A DNA stretch of 64,000 nt from Longimicrobium sp. Lineage in GTDB: Bacteria; Gemmatimonadota; Gemmatimonadetes; Longimicrobiales; Longimicrobiaceae. The notes beneath the pieces were generated by a model that saw only the letters and a list, made by a program, of their open reading frames with translations, searched no databases and had not been told where the DNA came from. Made by a program: the position numbers and the translations under genes. Within the stretch, counting starts at the first letter, position 1. Each line of letters opens with the position of its first letter. This document shows positions 1 through 9,600 of this stretch, in pieces. The stretch is from the NCBI RefSeq assembly GCF_035474595.1, contig NZ_DATIND010000091.1, positions 1 through 64,000 of the forward strand. The letters are read 5' to 3'.

Positions 1-128
1 TGCCCGCCGACCTCGCCGCGCTGAAGGAGCGTGTGGCCACGATCCTTCGCAACTACTCCAACGAAACTCTCGCCTCCATCACCGGCTACGAGTACCTGCG
101 GAACATCTATTCTGCACAATCAGCTTAA
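1..128 (+). CDS. C-terminal fragment of an unidentified protein, possibly a DDE-type transposase
   Basis: An open frame enters from the left edge (first full codon at 3) and stops with TAA at 126-128, leaving 41 residues. The tail contains ILRNYSNETLASITGYEY. A Leu/Glu-rich helix followed by 'LASxTGY' recalls the C-terminal tail of some IS630-like transposases, but this is recall, not a match I could test. It points toward the terminator of the oxidase gene that follows on the other strand. Codon use fits the window. It could equally be the end of an ordinary helical protein. Confidence 0.4.
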   Translation, partial: PADLAALKERVATILRNYSNETLASITGYEYLRNIYSAQSA

Positions 129-144
129 GGAAATGGTATAATTA

Positions 145-182
145 GCAAAAAGCCCGGCCCGCGGAGATCTCCGCGGGCCGGG
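145..182 (-). terminator. Rho-independent terminator of multicopper oxidase A
   Basis: A perfect palindrome of about 13-bp arms (CCCGGCCCGCGGA / TCCGCGGGCCGGG) is followed, reading the minus strand, by a T-run (AAAAA on the plus strand at about 147-151). It lies about 35 bases beyond the stop at 216. Nearly the same hairpin ends the other two oxidase genes. Confidence 0.85.
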
Positions 183-215
183 GTGAAGGTTCACGTCAGC
201 GGCCGTCCCGGATCG

Positions 216-3200
216 TCATCCGCCGGTGCACACGGTCATGCCGCTTTCCGGATCGATGGTGCAGCTGGGGCCGGGGGCCGGGCCGGGGTCGTCGCCGCCG
301 TACGGCGCCGCCGTTCCGCGCACCCGCATGATCCCCCAGATCCCGCCGTCGAACCCGAACGACCCCTGGTCGCGGAACAGGAAGTCGCCCGGCAGGTGGT
401 TCACGCCGCCCGCCCCGTGCCTGGGCAGGATGTCGAAGTGGTCGCCCGGGCCGTGGCCGTCGCGCGCGCCCTTCCACTCGCTGAAGGGGTTGCTGGCGAT
501 CACCCGCGAGCTGTCGGCGTACGGCTCCTGCTCCCAGATGTGGCCGTGCAGGTTGAACACGTGGTTGCGCGCGTGCCCGCCCGGCTCCAGCACCCGGAGC
601 CGCACCGCCTGCCCCGGCGCCGCCCGGAAGATCGGCGTCTGCGCCGAATCTCCCTGCAGCACCGCGTGCAGGTCCAGGTTGCGGGTGAAGCCCAGCGTTG
701 CGTCGGGCGAGAAGCCCTTGCGGAACCAGAGCGGCTCCGTGCGGTAGTTCAGCCCCTTCTGCCCCGAGTCCTCGGGATCTTCCTCGCGCGCCAGGTTGGG
801 CACCGGGTCGCCCGCGTTGTAGTGCGCGGTGACGATTCCCGTCCGCCCCGCGCACAGCCCGGGGTCGGCGTCGGGATCGGGGTGCGAGCAGTTCTCCACC
901 GGCAGGTCCACCGCGCTGCCGAAGCGCAGGTTCACGTCGTTCTGGAAGAGCAGCACCTGCTCGCGGAAGAGCGTGGTGCCGTCGCTGCGGCGGATGGTGG
1001 CCGAGGCGCGCGTCCCCGGGTCCGTCACCCACTGGCTTCCCTTCGGCTCCACGATCAGACCGGCGATGGCGCCCTTGTTGGAGTGCTGGATGCGGTCCGA
1101 CGAGATCAGGTTGATGGCGCCGAACTCGGCCGGGCGCGCCACCAGCGAGATCCCCCGCGTGCCCGGGTACACCGTGCCCGCGTACCACTGGTACCAGCGC
1201 CACTTGCCCGGGGGCACCGTGGTGTTCTGGTTGATGCCGATCGACGAGCCGTCGGAGTTCTGCACGTCGAGCGTCACCAGCTGCGCGTGCAGCCCCACCA
1301 GCGACGACGGAACGACGTGGTTGGCGTTGAACTGGTCCACGATCATGGGCAGGGTGTTCCACCCGTCCAGGTCGGGAAGGGTCGCCGGCAGCCGGTTGCG
1401 CAGGCGCACCAGCACGCAGTCGCCCGCGTTGGCGCGCATCACCAGCGGCTCGGGGTTGGCCGGCACCCGGCCCCGCATCAGGTCGGCGTCGTAGACGTAG
1501 ACCACCGCCGTGGGGTCGTTCAGCGGCCCGCCGCGCGAGGTGCGCGTGTTGTACACCAGCTTCCCGCCCGGCAGCATGGACGCCGGGATGGCGCTGATCT
1601 CGTACACCCGGAGCGGCGCCACGCGCGGGCACACGCCCCAGAAGCCCACGTTCGGGCTGGGCTGGCTCTTGTACGTGGTGCTTCCCTCCGGCGCCTCGGC
1701 CGCGGGCGCCTCGGTGCTGGGCTGCAGCTTCGCGTCCGTGGCCTCGGGAGTCGCCCCCTCGGTTGCCACGTACTCGGTGCCGCTGCTGGCGTCGTACTCG
1801 AACACCTCCACGTTGCTCACGCCGCCCTCGGCGTCGGTGCCGTACCCGGCCGCGGTGCTGTCGGCCTCGGTGGCGGTCCCGGCGTCGAACTCGGCCGCCT
1901 TGGCCTGGGTCACCGTGGGCTCGCTGGCGTCGAGCGTGGCCACGTCGCCCGTCCAGGTGGTGGAGTCGTTCGGGTCGGGGAAGGTCGACGCCGAGCGGAA
2001 GGCCACCGCCCCGTCGATGGTGGCCGCGCGCCCCGCCGCGGCGTCCAGGTCGGCCATCTCGGCCGAGGTGGCCAGCGGCCGCGCGGTGGTCAGCCGCAGC
2101 AGGTCGCCGCGCGGGCGGCGGTACGAGCGGATGACGCCCCACTGCCCGTTCCACTGGTCGTCGACCGCGCTGCCGCCCCGGTACTGGTAGTCGGCCACGC
2201 TGTCGCGCCCGTTCCCCGGCAGCGGGTTCAGCGCGAACTCGTGCCACTCGCTGATCCCCGCCATCTGCCCGGCGCGGAACCCGGAGTTGGGCGCCAGCCG
2301 CTCGAACAGCCAGCGCGAGCCGCTGATCCCCCAGTTGTGCCCCTCCTCGTGCGCGCCCACCAGCAGGCGGATGAGGATGCGGTCGTCCTCGTACGTCCTG
2401 AGCAGCGGGGTGAAGGGGTCGCGGTCGCGCTCGCCCACGCGGCGCCCGTACGGCCCCGGCGCGTTCAGGCGCGCGTCGGCGCGCACCACGGTGTCGGCGT
2501 AGGCCAGCGACAGGTCGCCCTGCACGCCGCCCGCCTGCGAGTTGCCGGCCGGATCGCGCACGCGCAGCGCCAGCGGCTCGTTGCGGTAGTTGATCAGCAT
2601 CGTGCCGGGATCGTCGAGCGCGATGAGCTCCGGGCACGGCGGCGTGTCGATGTGGTTGGGGCAGATCCCCCGCGCCAGCGGCGGCCGCAGCAGGTCGTGG
2701 ATCCCCGCCTCGTCCTTCCCCGGCGGGTTGATGGGGTACTGCACCTTGATGGCCGGGCCGATAAAGGCGACGCGGCTGTCGGAGGTGCCCGCCTCCGTCA
2801 CCGGCACGTCCACCGTTCCCGTTCCCGTGGCGGTGTTCCCGCTGAAGCCCTCGCGCCCGTACGCCAGCGAGAAGTCGGCGATCTGGATGCCGAACTCGCG
2901 GTAGCTCTGGCGGCTGTCGGGATACAGCACGTCGGCGCGCCAGCTCGTCGGCCCCCCGTCGAAGCGGGTGCCGAAGATCCGGCCGTTCTCCGGGTCGCGC
3001 CAGGTGGTGGTGGCATCTTCCGGCAGCAGCCCGGCGTACAGCCCGGTCTGCTGGTGGGTGCTGGGGCCGAAGTGGTCGTGCGTGAACACGGTGGGCAGCG
3101 GCGTGCTCCGCCCCCCGCCCCGCGGCACGGCGTCGACCCACCAGCGCTGGATGTTCTCCTGCGCGCCCACCTCGGCGGTGAAGTACGGGTGCGGCCGTGC

Positions 3201-5870
3201 GACCGGGCAGGTCGCGGTCCCGTCCCTCGCATCACCCGAGTCCAGCCCGGTGCACCCGTTCTGGCGGCGGATGGCGCGGATGGAGGCCCGCACGGCGTCG
3301 GGGGCCAGCGCGCCGTCCTCGTAGTTCCACCCGTTGGCCGAGCCGTCGGAACTGGTCACGTCGAACTTCACCAGGTGGATGTGCTGCCCGATGATGTCGG
3401 TGGGCGTCTGCACCTGGAAGTCGTCAACGTTGTACTCGCCGGGGATCAGGTTCACCAGGTGGTAGGTGAGGCACGCGTTGTTGCGGGCGCGGAAGAAGAG
3501 CGGCTCCGGCGCCTTGGCCTGCGTGCGGAAGCTGTCCACGTCGGCCCACAGCCCGAACATGCGGTGCTGGCTGAACGACCAGCGCGCCTTGTTGTAGAAC
3601 GCGGTGATCTGGAACCCCGCCGCCTTGTAGTCGGTCGAGTCGCCCATGCGCACCCCGCGGATCCCGCACGGGTCGGCGAAGGGCGCGCCCGGCGCGGGCG
3701 GCAGGCCGTTGGTCTCGAAGGTCCCGTAGGTGGTCCACTGCCCGGCGATGGGCGTGCTGTAGCCGGTGCGCGCGTGGAAGCGCATGGCGGCCTGCTCCAG
3801 CGGCGTCCCGTTGTTGGGCAGGAAGTTCACCGCCAGCAGCGAGTCGTGCTTGCTGAAGTCACGCGTGTTCAGCGCCGGGAAGGTGGCCACCCCGCCCGTC
3901 ACCACGTGCCGCGGCAGCCCGCCGTCGAAGGCCAGGTCCAGCGGCGGCTGCGGCGGCCGGTGCCCGGCCACGCCCGGGATGTAGAACGGGTACCCCGGCA
4001 TGGTGTCGGCCGGGAGCGGCGCCAGCGCGTAGGTGGGAATGGGCACCACCGCGGGAATCGGCGTCCCGGCCGCGATCTCGCCGTCGGGCAGCGCGCGCGA
4101 GCCCGCCGCGGGGCGGCCGTCTGCGTCCAGCACCGTGCCCGCCTCGAACACGTCGTGGTTGCGCCACAGCCCCCACATCCCCTGCGCGAAGTGGGGGTAG
4201 AAGTGGCAGTGGAAGATGGCGTCGCCCGGCGTGTCGTTGCGGTTCCCCGAGCCGCCGTAGGTGATCTCGTAGGTGAAGCCCGCCCCCGGCCCGATCGCCT
4301 GGCTGTCCTTGTAGTTCGACAGCGAGTCGTTGGGCGTGTTCATCCACTGGTGGGCGTGCAGGTGGAAGATGTGGTGCTCCTTGGGACCTGCGTGGATGTT
4401 GCGGATCTTCACGTGGTCGTTGATGTAGCTGTGGAAGACGTTGCTCGGGTCGTCGGGGAAGAACGCCTTCGTCGCCCGCGGCCCCGGCGCCGGCGGATGG
4501 CTGGGGTCGAAGTCCGCCGCGGCGGGAACGTCGACCACCATCGCCGGGTCGCCCACCGCCCAGGAGGAGAGGAAGAACTCCTCGAACTTGCAGTCGTTGC
4601 ACTTCCACATCGGGCCCAGCCCGAAGCGGTTGGCCAGGATCTCCGAGCCGATGCCGCCGGTGCCGTAGTTGATGGCGAAGGCGTCGCGGCCGCCGGCCAG
4701 CGTGAACTTGAACTGCTGGCTGCGGTAGATCGAGTCGAACGCCTGCACCAGCCCCGCCTCGTCGTGGAAGATCACCGTGTGCTCGCGGAAGGGCCGCAGC
4801 CGGTCCGGGTACACGGGCACGCCGGGGTTGGCGAACGAGCTCGCGGGGAAGTCGCCGCGGCTGGGCCCGGTGATGATGGCGCTGATGTCGGACCACACGA
4901 TGGTGTCGCCCTTCATCATGTTCAGGATGGGCCGCCCGGCCAGCGGGTGCCCCGACGGGTACACCGCGTCGTAGCTGATGCGCGGATACTGCGGCGCGGG
5001 GACGCACGCCGGATCGGTGGGATACAGCACCGAATCGGCCGGCACCGGCTGCTCCTCGACCGCCGTGTCCGGCGGCACGGGGTCGGTGGTCGGCATCATG
5101 TTGGCCGACGACGTGGTCTCCCCCGACGCGGTGGTTGCCGAAGTCTGCTGCTGCGGTGGCGACTCGTACGGCGTCGGGCAGAAGCTCTTGGTGATGGCGC
5201 TGGCCAGGCGCAGGTCCTCGGCGCTCACCTGGCTGCGGTAGAACTCGCCGCCGGCGGGCTCCACGTTCACGGCGCCGAACAGGCCGCGCGAGATCTGCCC
5301 GCCGTCGCCCTCGCCGCCGGTGGTCTGGGCGGTGGAGTACAGGAGGTAGGTGCCCTCCTTCTCGGCGAACAGCACGTAGGTGCGCGTGCCGCCGGGGGCC
5401 ACCAGGCTGGGGGTGTTCTGCTGCACCGCGCTGCCGTCGTCCTCGATCGAGCGGACCAGCTGCATGCCGGTCACGTGGATCGACACGAAGCGGTTGCTGT
5501 CGGGGTGCGCCGTGTCGACGGTGGGCGAAAGGAGGTTGCGCAGCGTGACCTGCAGGCACTCGCCCGCGTTCACGCGCAGCACGATGGGGCGCGGGCGGCG
5601 CCCCGGGCGCAGGTGGGCGTTGCCGGTGGCGCCGGGGCCGCCGGAGCTGTTCACCACGTCCTGCTCCAGCGCGAACATCAGCGCGTCGGGAGCGTTGGCG
5701 CCCAGCCGGTTGTACCAGATGAACTGCTCGAAGGCCGCCACGCGGGCGACCCGGGTCCGGGTGCACTGCGCCTGCAGCGGGGCCGCTCCTGCGGCCACCA
5801 GCAGCAGCAGCGCCAGCGCCAGGCGGTGGATGCCGCGCCCGGGCGGCGGTGGGGCACGAAACGGGTGCAT
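216..5870 (-). CDS. Giant secreted multicopper-oxidase-like protein A (1,884 aa)
   Basis: First of three tandem paralogues. The ATG at 5870 is preceded by AGGAAAG and opens a Sec signal peptide (hydrophobic LALALLLLVAAGAAPLQAQ), so it is preferred over the longer frame. Cupredoxin-like His motifs recur: HHIFHLHAHQW near residue 500, HCHFYPHF near 555, a THDHFGPSTHQQ motif mid-protein, and LHGHIWEQEP near the C-terminus. These resemble the Cu-ligand motifs of multicopper oxidases. The length is several times that of a laccase and closer to the multi-domain Mn(II)-oxidase type (MofA, MnxG, McoA). Relative to its neighbours it has an insert of about 70 Pro/Thr/Ser-rich residues near position 225-300. 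It ends in a conserved C-x10-C tail. Probably extracellular; the substrate is not determinable from sequence. Confidence 0.85.
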   Translation of the reverse strand: MHPFRAPPPPGRGIHRLALALLLLVAAGAAPLQAQCTRTRVARVAAFEQFIWYNRLGANAPDALMFALEQDVVNSSGGPGATGNAHLRPGRRPRPIVLRVNAGECLQVTLRNLLSPTVDTAHPDSNRFVSIHVTGMQLVRSIEDDGSAVQQNTPSLVAPGGTRTYVLFAEKEGTYLLYSTAQTTGGEGDGGQISRGLFGAVNVEPAGGEFYRSQVSAEDLRLASAITKSFCPTPYESPPQQQTSATTASGETTSSANMMPTTDPVPPDTAVEEQPVPADSVLYPTDPACVPAPQYPRISYDAVYPSGHPLAGRPILNMMKGDTIVWSDISAIITGPSRGDFPASSFANPGVPVYPDRLRPFREHTVIFHDEAGLVQAFDSIYRSQQFKFTLAGGRDAFAINYGTGGIGSEILANRFGLGPMWKCNDCKFEEFFLSSWAVGDPAMVVDVPAAADFDPSHPPAPGPRATKAFFPDDPSNVFHSYINDHVKIRNIHAGPKEHHIFHLHAHQWMNTPNDSLSNYKDSQAIGPGAGFTYEITYGGSGNRNDTPGDAIFHCHFYPHFAQGMWGLWRNHDVFEAGTVLDADGRPAAGSRALPDGEIAAGTPIPAVVPIPTYALAPLPADTMPGYPFYIPGVAGHRPPQPPLDLAFDGGLPRHVVTGGVATFPALNTRDFSKHDSLLAVNFLPNNGTPLEQAAMRFHARTGYSTPIAGQWTTYGTFETNGLPPAPGAPFADPCGIRGVRMGDSTDYKAAGFQITAFYNKARWSFSQHRMFGLWADVDSFRTQAKAPEPLFFRARNNACLTYHLVNLIPGEYNVDDFQVQTPTDIIGQHIHLVKFDVTSSDGSANGWNYEDGALAPDAVRASIRAIRRQNGCTGLDSGDARDGTATCPVARPHPYFTAEVGAQENIQRWWVDAVPRGGGRSTPLPTVFTHDHFGPSTHQQTGLYAGLLPEDATTTWRDPENGRIFGTRFDGGPTSWRADVLYPDSRQSYREFGIQIADFSLAYGREGFSGNTATGTGTVDVPVTEAGTSDSRVAFIGPAIKVQYPINPPGKDEAGIHDLLRPPLARGICPNHIDTPPCPELIALDDPGTMLINYRNEPLALRVRDPAGNSQAGGVQGDLSLAYADTVVRADARLNAPGPYGRRVGERDRDPFTPLLRTYEDDRILIRLLVGAHEEGHNWGISGSRWLFERLAPNSGFRAGQMAGISEWHEFALNPLPGNGRDSVADYQYRGGSAVDDQWNGQWGVIRSYRRPRGDLLRLTTARPLATSAEMADLDAAAGRAATIDGAVAFRSASTFPDPNDSTTWTGDVATLDASEPTVTQAKAAEFDAGTATEADSTAAGYGTDAEGGVSNVEVFEYDASSGTEYVATEGATPEATDAKLQPSTEAPAAEAPEGSTTYKSQPSPNVGFWGVCPRVAPLRVYEISAIPASMLPGGKLVYNTRTSRGGPLNDPTAVVYVYDADLMRGRVPANPEPLVMRANAGDCVLVRLRNRLPATLPDLDGWNTLPMIVDQFNANHVVPSSLVGLHAQLVTLDVQNSDGSSIGINQNTTVPPGKWRWYQWYAGTVYPGTRGISLVARPAEFGAINLISSDRIQHSNKGAIAGLIVEPKGSQWVTDPGTRASATIRRSDGTTLFREQVLLFQNDVNLRFGSAVDLPVENCSHPDPDADPGLCAGRTGIVTAHYNAGDPVPNLAREEDPEDSGQKGLNYRTEPLWFRKGFSPDATLGFTRNLDLHAVLQGDSAQTPIFRAAPGQAVRLRVLEPGGHARNHVFNLHGHIWEQEPYADSSRVIASNPFSEWKGARDGHGPGDHFDILPRHGAGGVNHLPGDFLFRDQGSFGFDGGIWGIMRVRGTAAPYGGDDPGPAPGPSCTIDPESGMTVCTGG

Positions 5871-6593
5871 GGGCTTTCCTGCGGCATAGGGTGAGTGCCG
5901 TTGCCGGACCCGCCCCCGCGCTCGCGCACGCCGGCGCGGCGGTTCCCGGGGCTCCGGAGCGCCGTGCCACGCGCATCTTCGGCGCGGGGACGGGACGCGT
6001 GCGTCGGTTCTCCGACGGGAGCGGGGCCGGGCGCCGGGGTGCAGGGCGCGGTGACGGGGTCCGGCGCGCCGCAAAGGCAACCGCCGTTCCCCGACATACG
6101 TTTACAGCCAAGTGTTTATGCAGGCGGAAGATGTGCTTCGATCTGATACGGAATGGACCCCATACGCCGCGCACAGATCATGTGCAACGGCCGACGGAGA
6201 GGCACAAACCCTGTTCCTGCGCGGAAATTCCGGGGAGATGGGAAGGCGAAGAGGGAGCGGAGGGGAGGAAGTGGATCAGGAGCAGATCAGTGGGATCGCG
6301 TGAATCTGATTGGGTATAAATCGCAATTCGATGGACATTTCTGTAGACGATCCGCTCTCATCTCCATCGCGTTGTGAAGAGATGCTGGTGCGTCTCCCGG
6401 CACCGCGGCCCTCTCCCCCCGGCCCCTCCGCCCGCTCCGCGGGGGAGGGGTGAACTCAGCGCGAAGAGAGCCTTCGGAACACGCCGCGATGCTGGATCGG
6501 GCCTCGCATCGCGCCACCGCCCGACGGGACGCGGCCGCGCACGGAAGCTGGGCACGCACCGATCCCGCCGTTGATCTTCATCCCCCGTCCCGC
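5871..6593. other. Intergenic region upstream of oxidase A
   Basis: No gene is supported here. It holds the palindrome pair described at 6170-6215, and part of the dispersed hairpin-forming repeat at about 6410-6470 (CTCCGCCCGCTCCGCGGGGG core). The repeat belongs to the family also present near 12500, 18995, 22130, 23200 and 28035. The open frames across it are shadows of high GC. Confidence 0.6.
6170..6215 (-). promoter_or_regulatory. Conserved palindrome pair upstream of oxidase A
   Basis: CGCACA-GATCA-TGTGCA at 6170-6186 is followed by a weaker CACAA/CTGTT pair at 6203-6215. The same two elements, in the same order and spacing, lie upstream of oxidase genes B and C, about 230-350 bases before each start. 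They look like operator sites for a dimeric regulator. A short conserved TTGGC..GTAAAAC-like stretch lies between them and each gene. Confidence 0.55.
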
Positions 6594-6630
6594 AAAAAAG
6601 CCCGGCCCGCGGAGACGTCCGCGGGCCGGG
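6594..6630 (-). terminator. Rho-independent terminator of multicopper oxidase B
   Basis: Palindrome CCCGGCCCGCGGA / TCCGCGGGCCGGG at 6601-6630 with AAAAAA immediately left, which is a U-run in the minus-strand transcript. It is nearly identical to the terminators at 153 and 12787. Confidence 0.85.
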
Positions 6631-6666
6631 GAAAATGGTTTCGTTCGCGGGCCGGTCAGATCGCCA

Positions 6667-9600
6667 TTACTGGCAGACGGTCTGGCCGGTCTGCGGGTCC
6701 ATGGTGCAGCTGTCCACGGGCTCCATCGGGGCGGGTGTGGGCGAGGTCGTGCCGACGGAGTTCGCCAGCACGCGCAGGATCCCCCAGATCCCCCCGTCGA
6801 ACCCGAACGACGCCTCGTCGCGGAAGAGGTAGTCGCCCGGCACCCGGTACAGCCCGCCCGCCCCGTGCCGCGGCACGATGTCGAAGTGCTCGCCCGGGCC
6901 GTGGCCGTCGCGCGCGCCCTTCCACTCGCTCAGCGGGTTGTGGATGATCGCGCGCGAATTGCGGCCGTACGGCTCCTGCTCCCAGATGTGCCCGTGCAGC
7001 ACGAAGGTGTGGTTGCGCGCGTGCCCCTGCGGCTCCAGCACCCGCAGCCGCACGCTGTCGCCCGCCACGGGGCGGAAGATGGGCGTCTGCGCCGAGTCGT
7101 TCTTCAGCACGTCGTTGAACTGTAGCCCGCGGGTGAAGCCCAGCTCTGCGTCGGGCGCGAAGCCCATCCGGAACCACATGGGCTCCGTCCGGTAGTTCAG
7201 CCCCTTCTGCCCCGAATCCTCCGGGTCTTCCGCCTGCGCGGTGTTGGGCACCGCGCTTCCCGCCGCGAAGGTGTGCGTGGCCACCCCCGTGGTCGACGTG
7301 GCGCACGCCGCCGGCACCGGGCCGTCGGGGTGCGCGCAGCTCACCGCCGGAAGCGTGGCGGCGCTGCCGAAGCGCAGGTTCACGTCGTCCTGGAAGAGGA
7401 GCACCCCCTCCTTGAACGCCACCCCGTTGTCGCTGTCGCGGCGGACCACCGCCTCGGCGCGGTTGGCGGGGTTCACCGTCCAGTGCGTGAGCGACGGCTC
7501 CACCACCAGCGCCGCGAAGGCGCCCTTGTTGGAGTGCTGGATGCGGTCCGGCGAAACCAGGTTCACCGCGCCGAACTCCACCGGCCGGGCGCGCAGCCTT
7601 CCCGTCCCGGTGGGCAGCACCGTTCCGGCGTACCACTGGTACCAGCGCCAGCGCCCCGGGGCCACGGTGGTGTTGCGGTTCAGCCCGATGGACGCGCCGT
7701 CGGAGCGCTGCACGTCGAGCGACAGGAGCTGCGCCTGCAGCCCCACCCGCGACGAGGGGCGCACCTGGTTCGCGTTGAAGCGGTCTACGATCACCGGCAG
7801 CGTGTTGAAGCCGCTGCTGTCCGGCAGCGTGGCCGGCAGCCGGTTGCGCAGCCGCACCAGGATGCAGTCGCCCGCGTTGGCGCGCAGCACGAGCGGCTCC
7901 GGGTTGCGGTTCAGCTTCCCGCTCACCAGGTCGGCGTCGAACACGTACACCACGGCCGTGGGATCATAGAGCGGCCCGCCGTTGGTGGTCCGCGTGTTGT
8001 ACGTCAGCCGCCCGTTCGGCAGCGCCGTGGCGGGGATGGCGCTCACCTCGAACACCCGCAGCGGCGCCACCCGCGGGCACACTCCCCAGAAGCCCACGTT
8101 CAGCGACCCCGGCTGGCTGGTGTACGTGGTGGTCGCCGGAGCGAACGACTCGTCGGGGGCGATGACGGCCGCCGACGACACCGAGGTCGCGTCCTGCTGC
8201 AGCGCCAGGCTGGGCGACTTGGTGGCCACGTTGGGGTCCGAGGTGGTCAGCGTCTCCTGCCCGGCGGCGGGATCGTAGTCGAAGGTCTCGTGGTCAATCC
8301 CCCCCTCGGACTCGGTCCCGTACCCCGCCTGCACGCTGTCGCTGGCCGTGGCCGTTCCCGTGGCGAAAGCCTGCTGCTGCGTAGCGGTGGCCGTGGACGC
8401 CGAGGCGTCGAGCGTGGCCACGTCGCCCTCCCACGTGGCCGGGTCGTTGGGGTTGGGGAAGGTGCTGGCGGTGGAGAAGGTCGACGCGCCCGAAAGCGTG
8501 GCCTTCCGCCCCGCGGCCGCGTCGGCGTCGGCCGCGTTCAGGCTGGTGGACACCGGCGCGGTGGTGCTCAGCCGCAGCAGGTCGGTGCGCGTCCTGCGGT
8601 AGGCGCGGATCACCCCCCACTGGCCGTGCCACTGGTCGTCCACCGCGCTCCCGCCGCGGTACTGGTAGTCGGCCAGCGTGTCCAGCCGGTTGGTCATCAG
8701 CGGGTTCAGGTTGAACTCGTGCCACTCGCTGATCCCCGCCATCTGGCTGGCCCGGTAGCCGGAGTTGGGCGACAGGCGCTCGAACAGCCAGCGCGTGCCG
8801 TTGATCCCCCAGTTGTGCCCCTCCTCGTGCGCGCCCACCAGCAGGCGGACGAGGATCCTGTCGTCCTCGTAGGTGCGCATCAGCGGGGTGAAGGGGTCGC
8901 GGTCCTGCTCGCCCGGCCGCCGCCCGTACGGGCCGATGGAGTCGAAGCGGGCATCCTGGCGGAAGGGCTCGTTGCTGTAGGCCAGCGACAGGTCGCCCCC
9001 GTTCCCCGCGCTCTGCGAGTTGTTGGGATGGTTGCGCACCCGCATGGCCACCGGCTCGTTGCGGTAGTTGATCAGCATCGTGCCGGGGTCGTTGGCCGAG
9101 ATGATCTCCGGGCAGCCCAGGGCGGACGAGGTGCCGTTGGGGCACTGCCCGGCCAGCGGCGGGCGGATCAGGTTGGGCAGCCCCACCTCGAACTTGCCGG
9201 GGGGGTTGATGGGCGGCACGCGCGTGGACGTGCCCGCGAACCCCTCGGCCCCGTACGCCAGCGAGAAGTCGGCGATCTGGATGCCGAATTCGCGGTGGTT
9301 CAGCGTGGGCGCGGCCGCGTAGAGGATGTCGGCGCGCCAGCTGGTCGGCCCGCCGTCGAAGCGGCCGCCGAAGGTGGTGCCCGTCTCCGGGTCGCGCCAG
9401 GTGGTTCCCCGGTCCTCGGGAAGGAGGCCGGCGTAGAGGCCCACCTGCTGGTGCGTGCTGGGCCCGAAGTGGTCGTGCGTGAAGACGGTGGGCAGCGCGG
9501 TGGTGTCGCCGCCACGGGGGACCGGGTCCACCCACCAGCGCTGGATGTTCTCCTGCGCGCCCTTCCAGGCGGTGTCGCCCTGGAAGCCGGTGTAGGTGTG

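Noticed and set aside
183-5894. Long plus-strand open frame of about 1,900 codons opposite oxidase A
   Set aside because: Its translation is Arg/Ala/Gly/Val-rich with no domain, and it mirrors the oxidase gene, whose frame has a signal peptide, ribosome site, His motifs and terminator.
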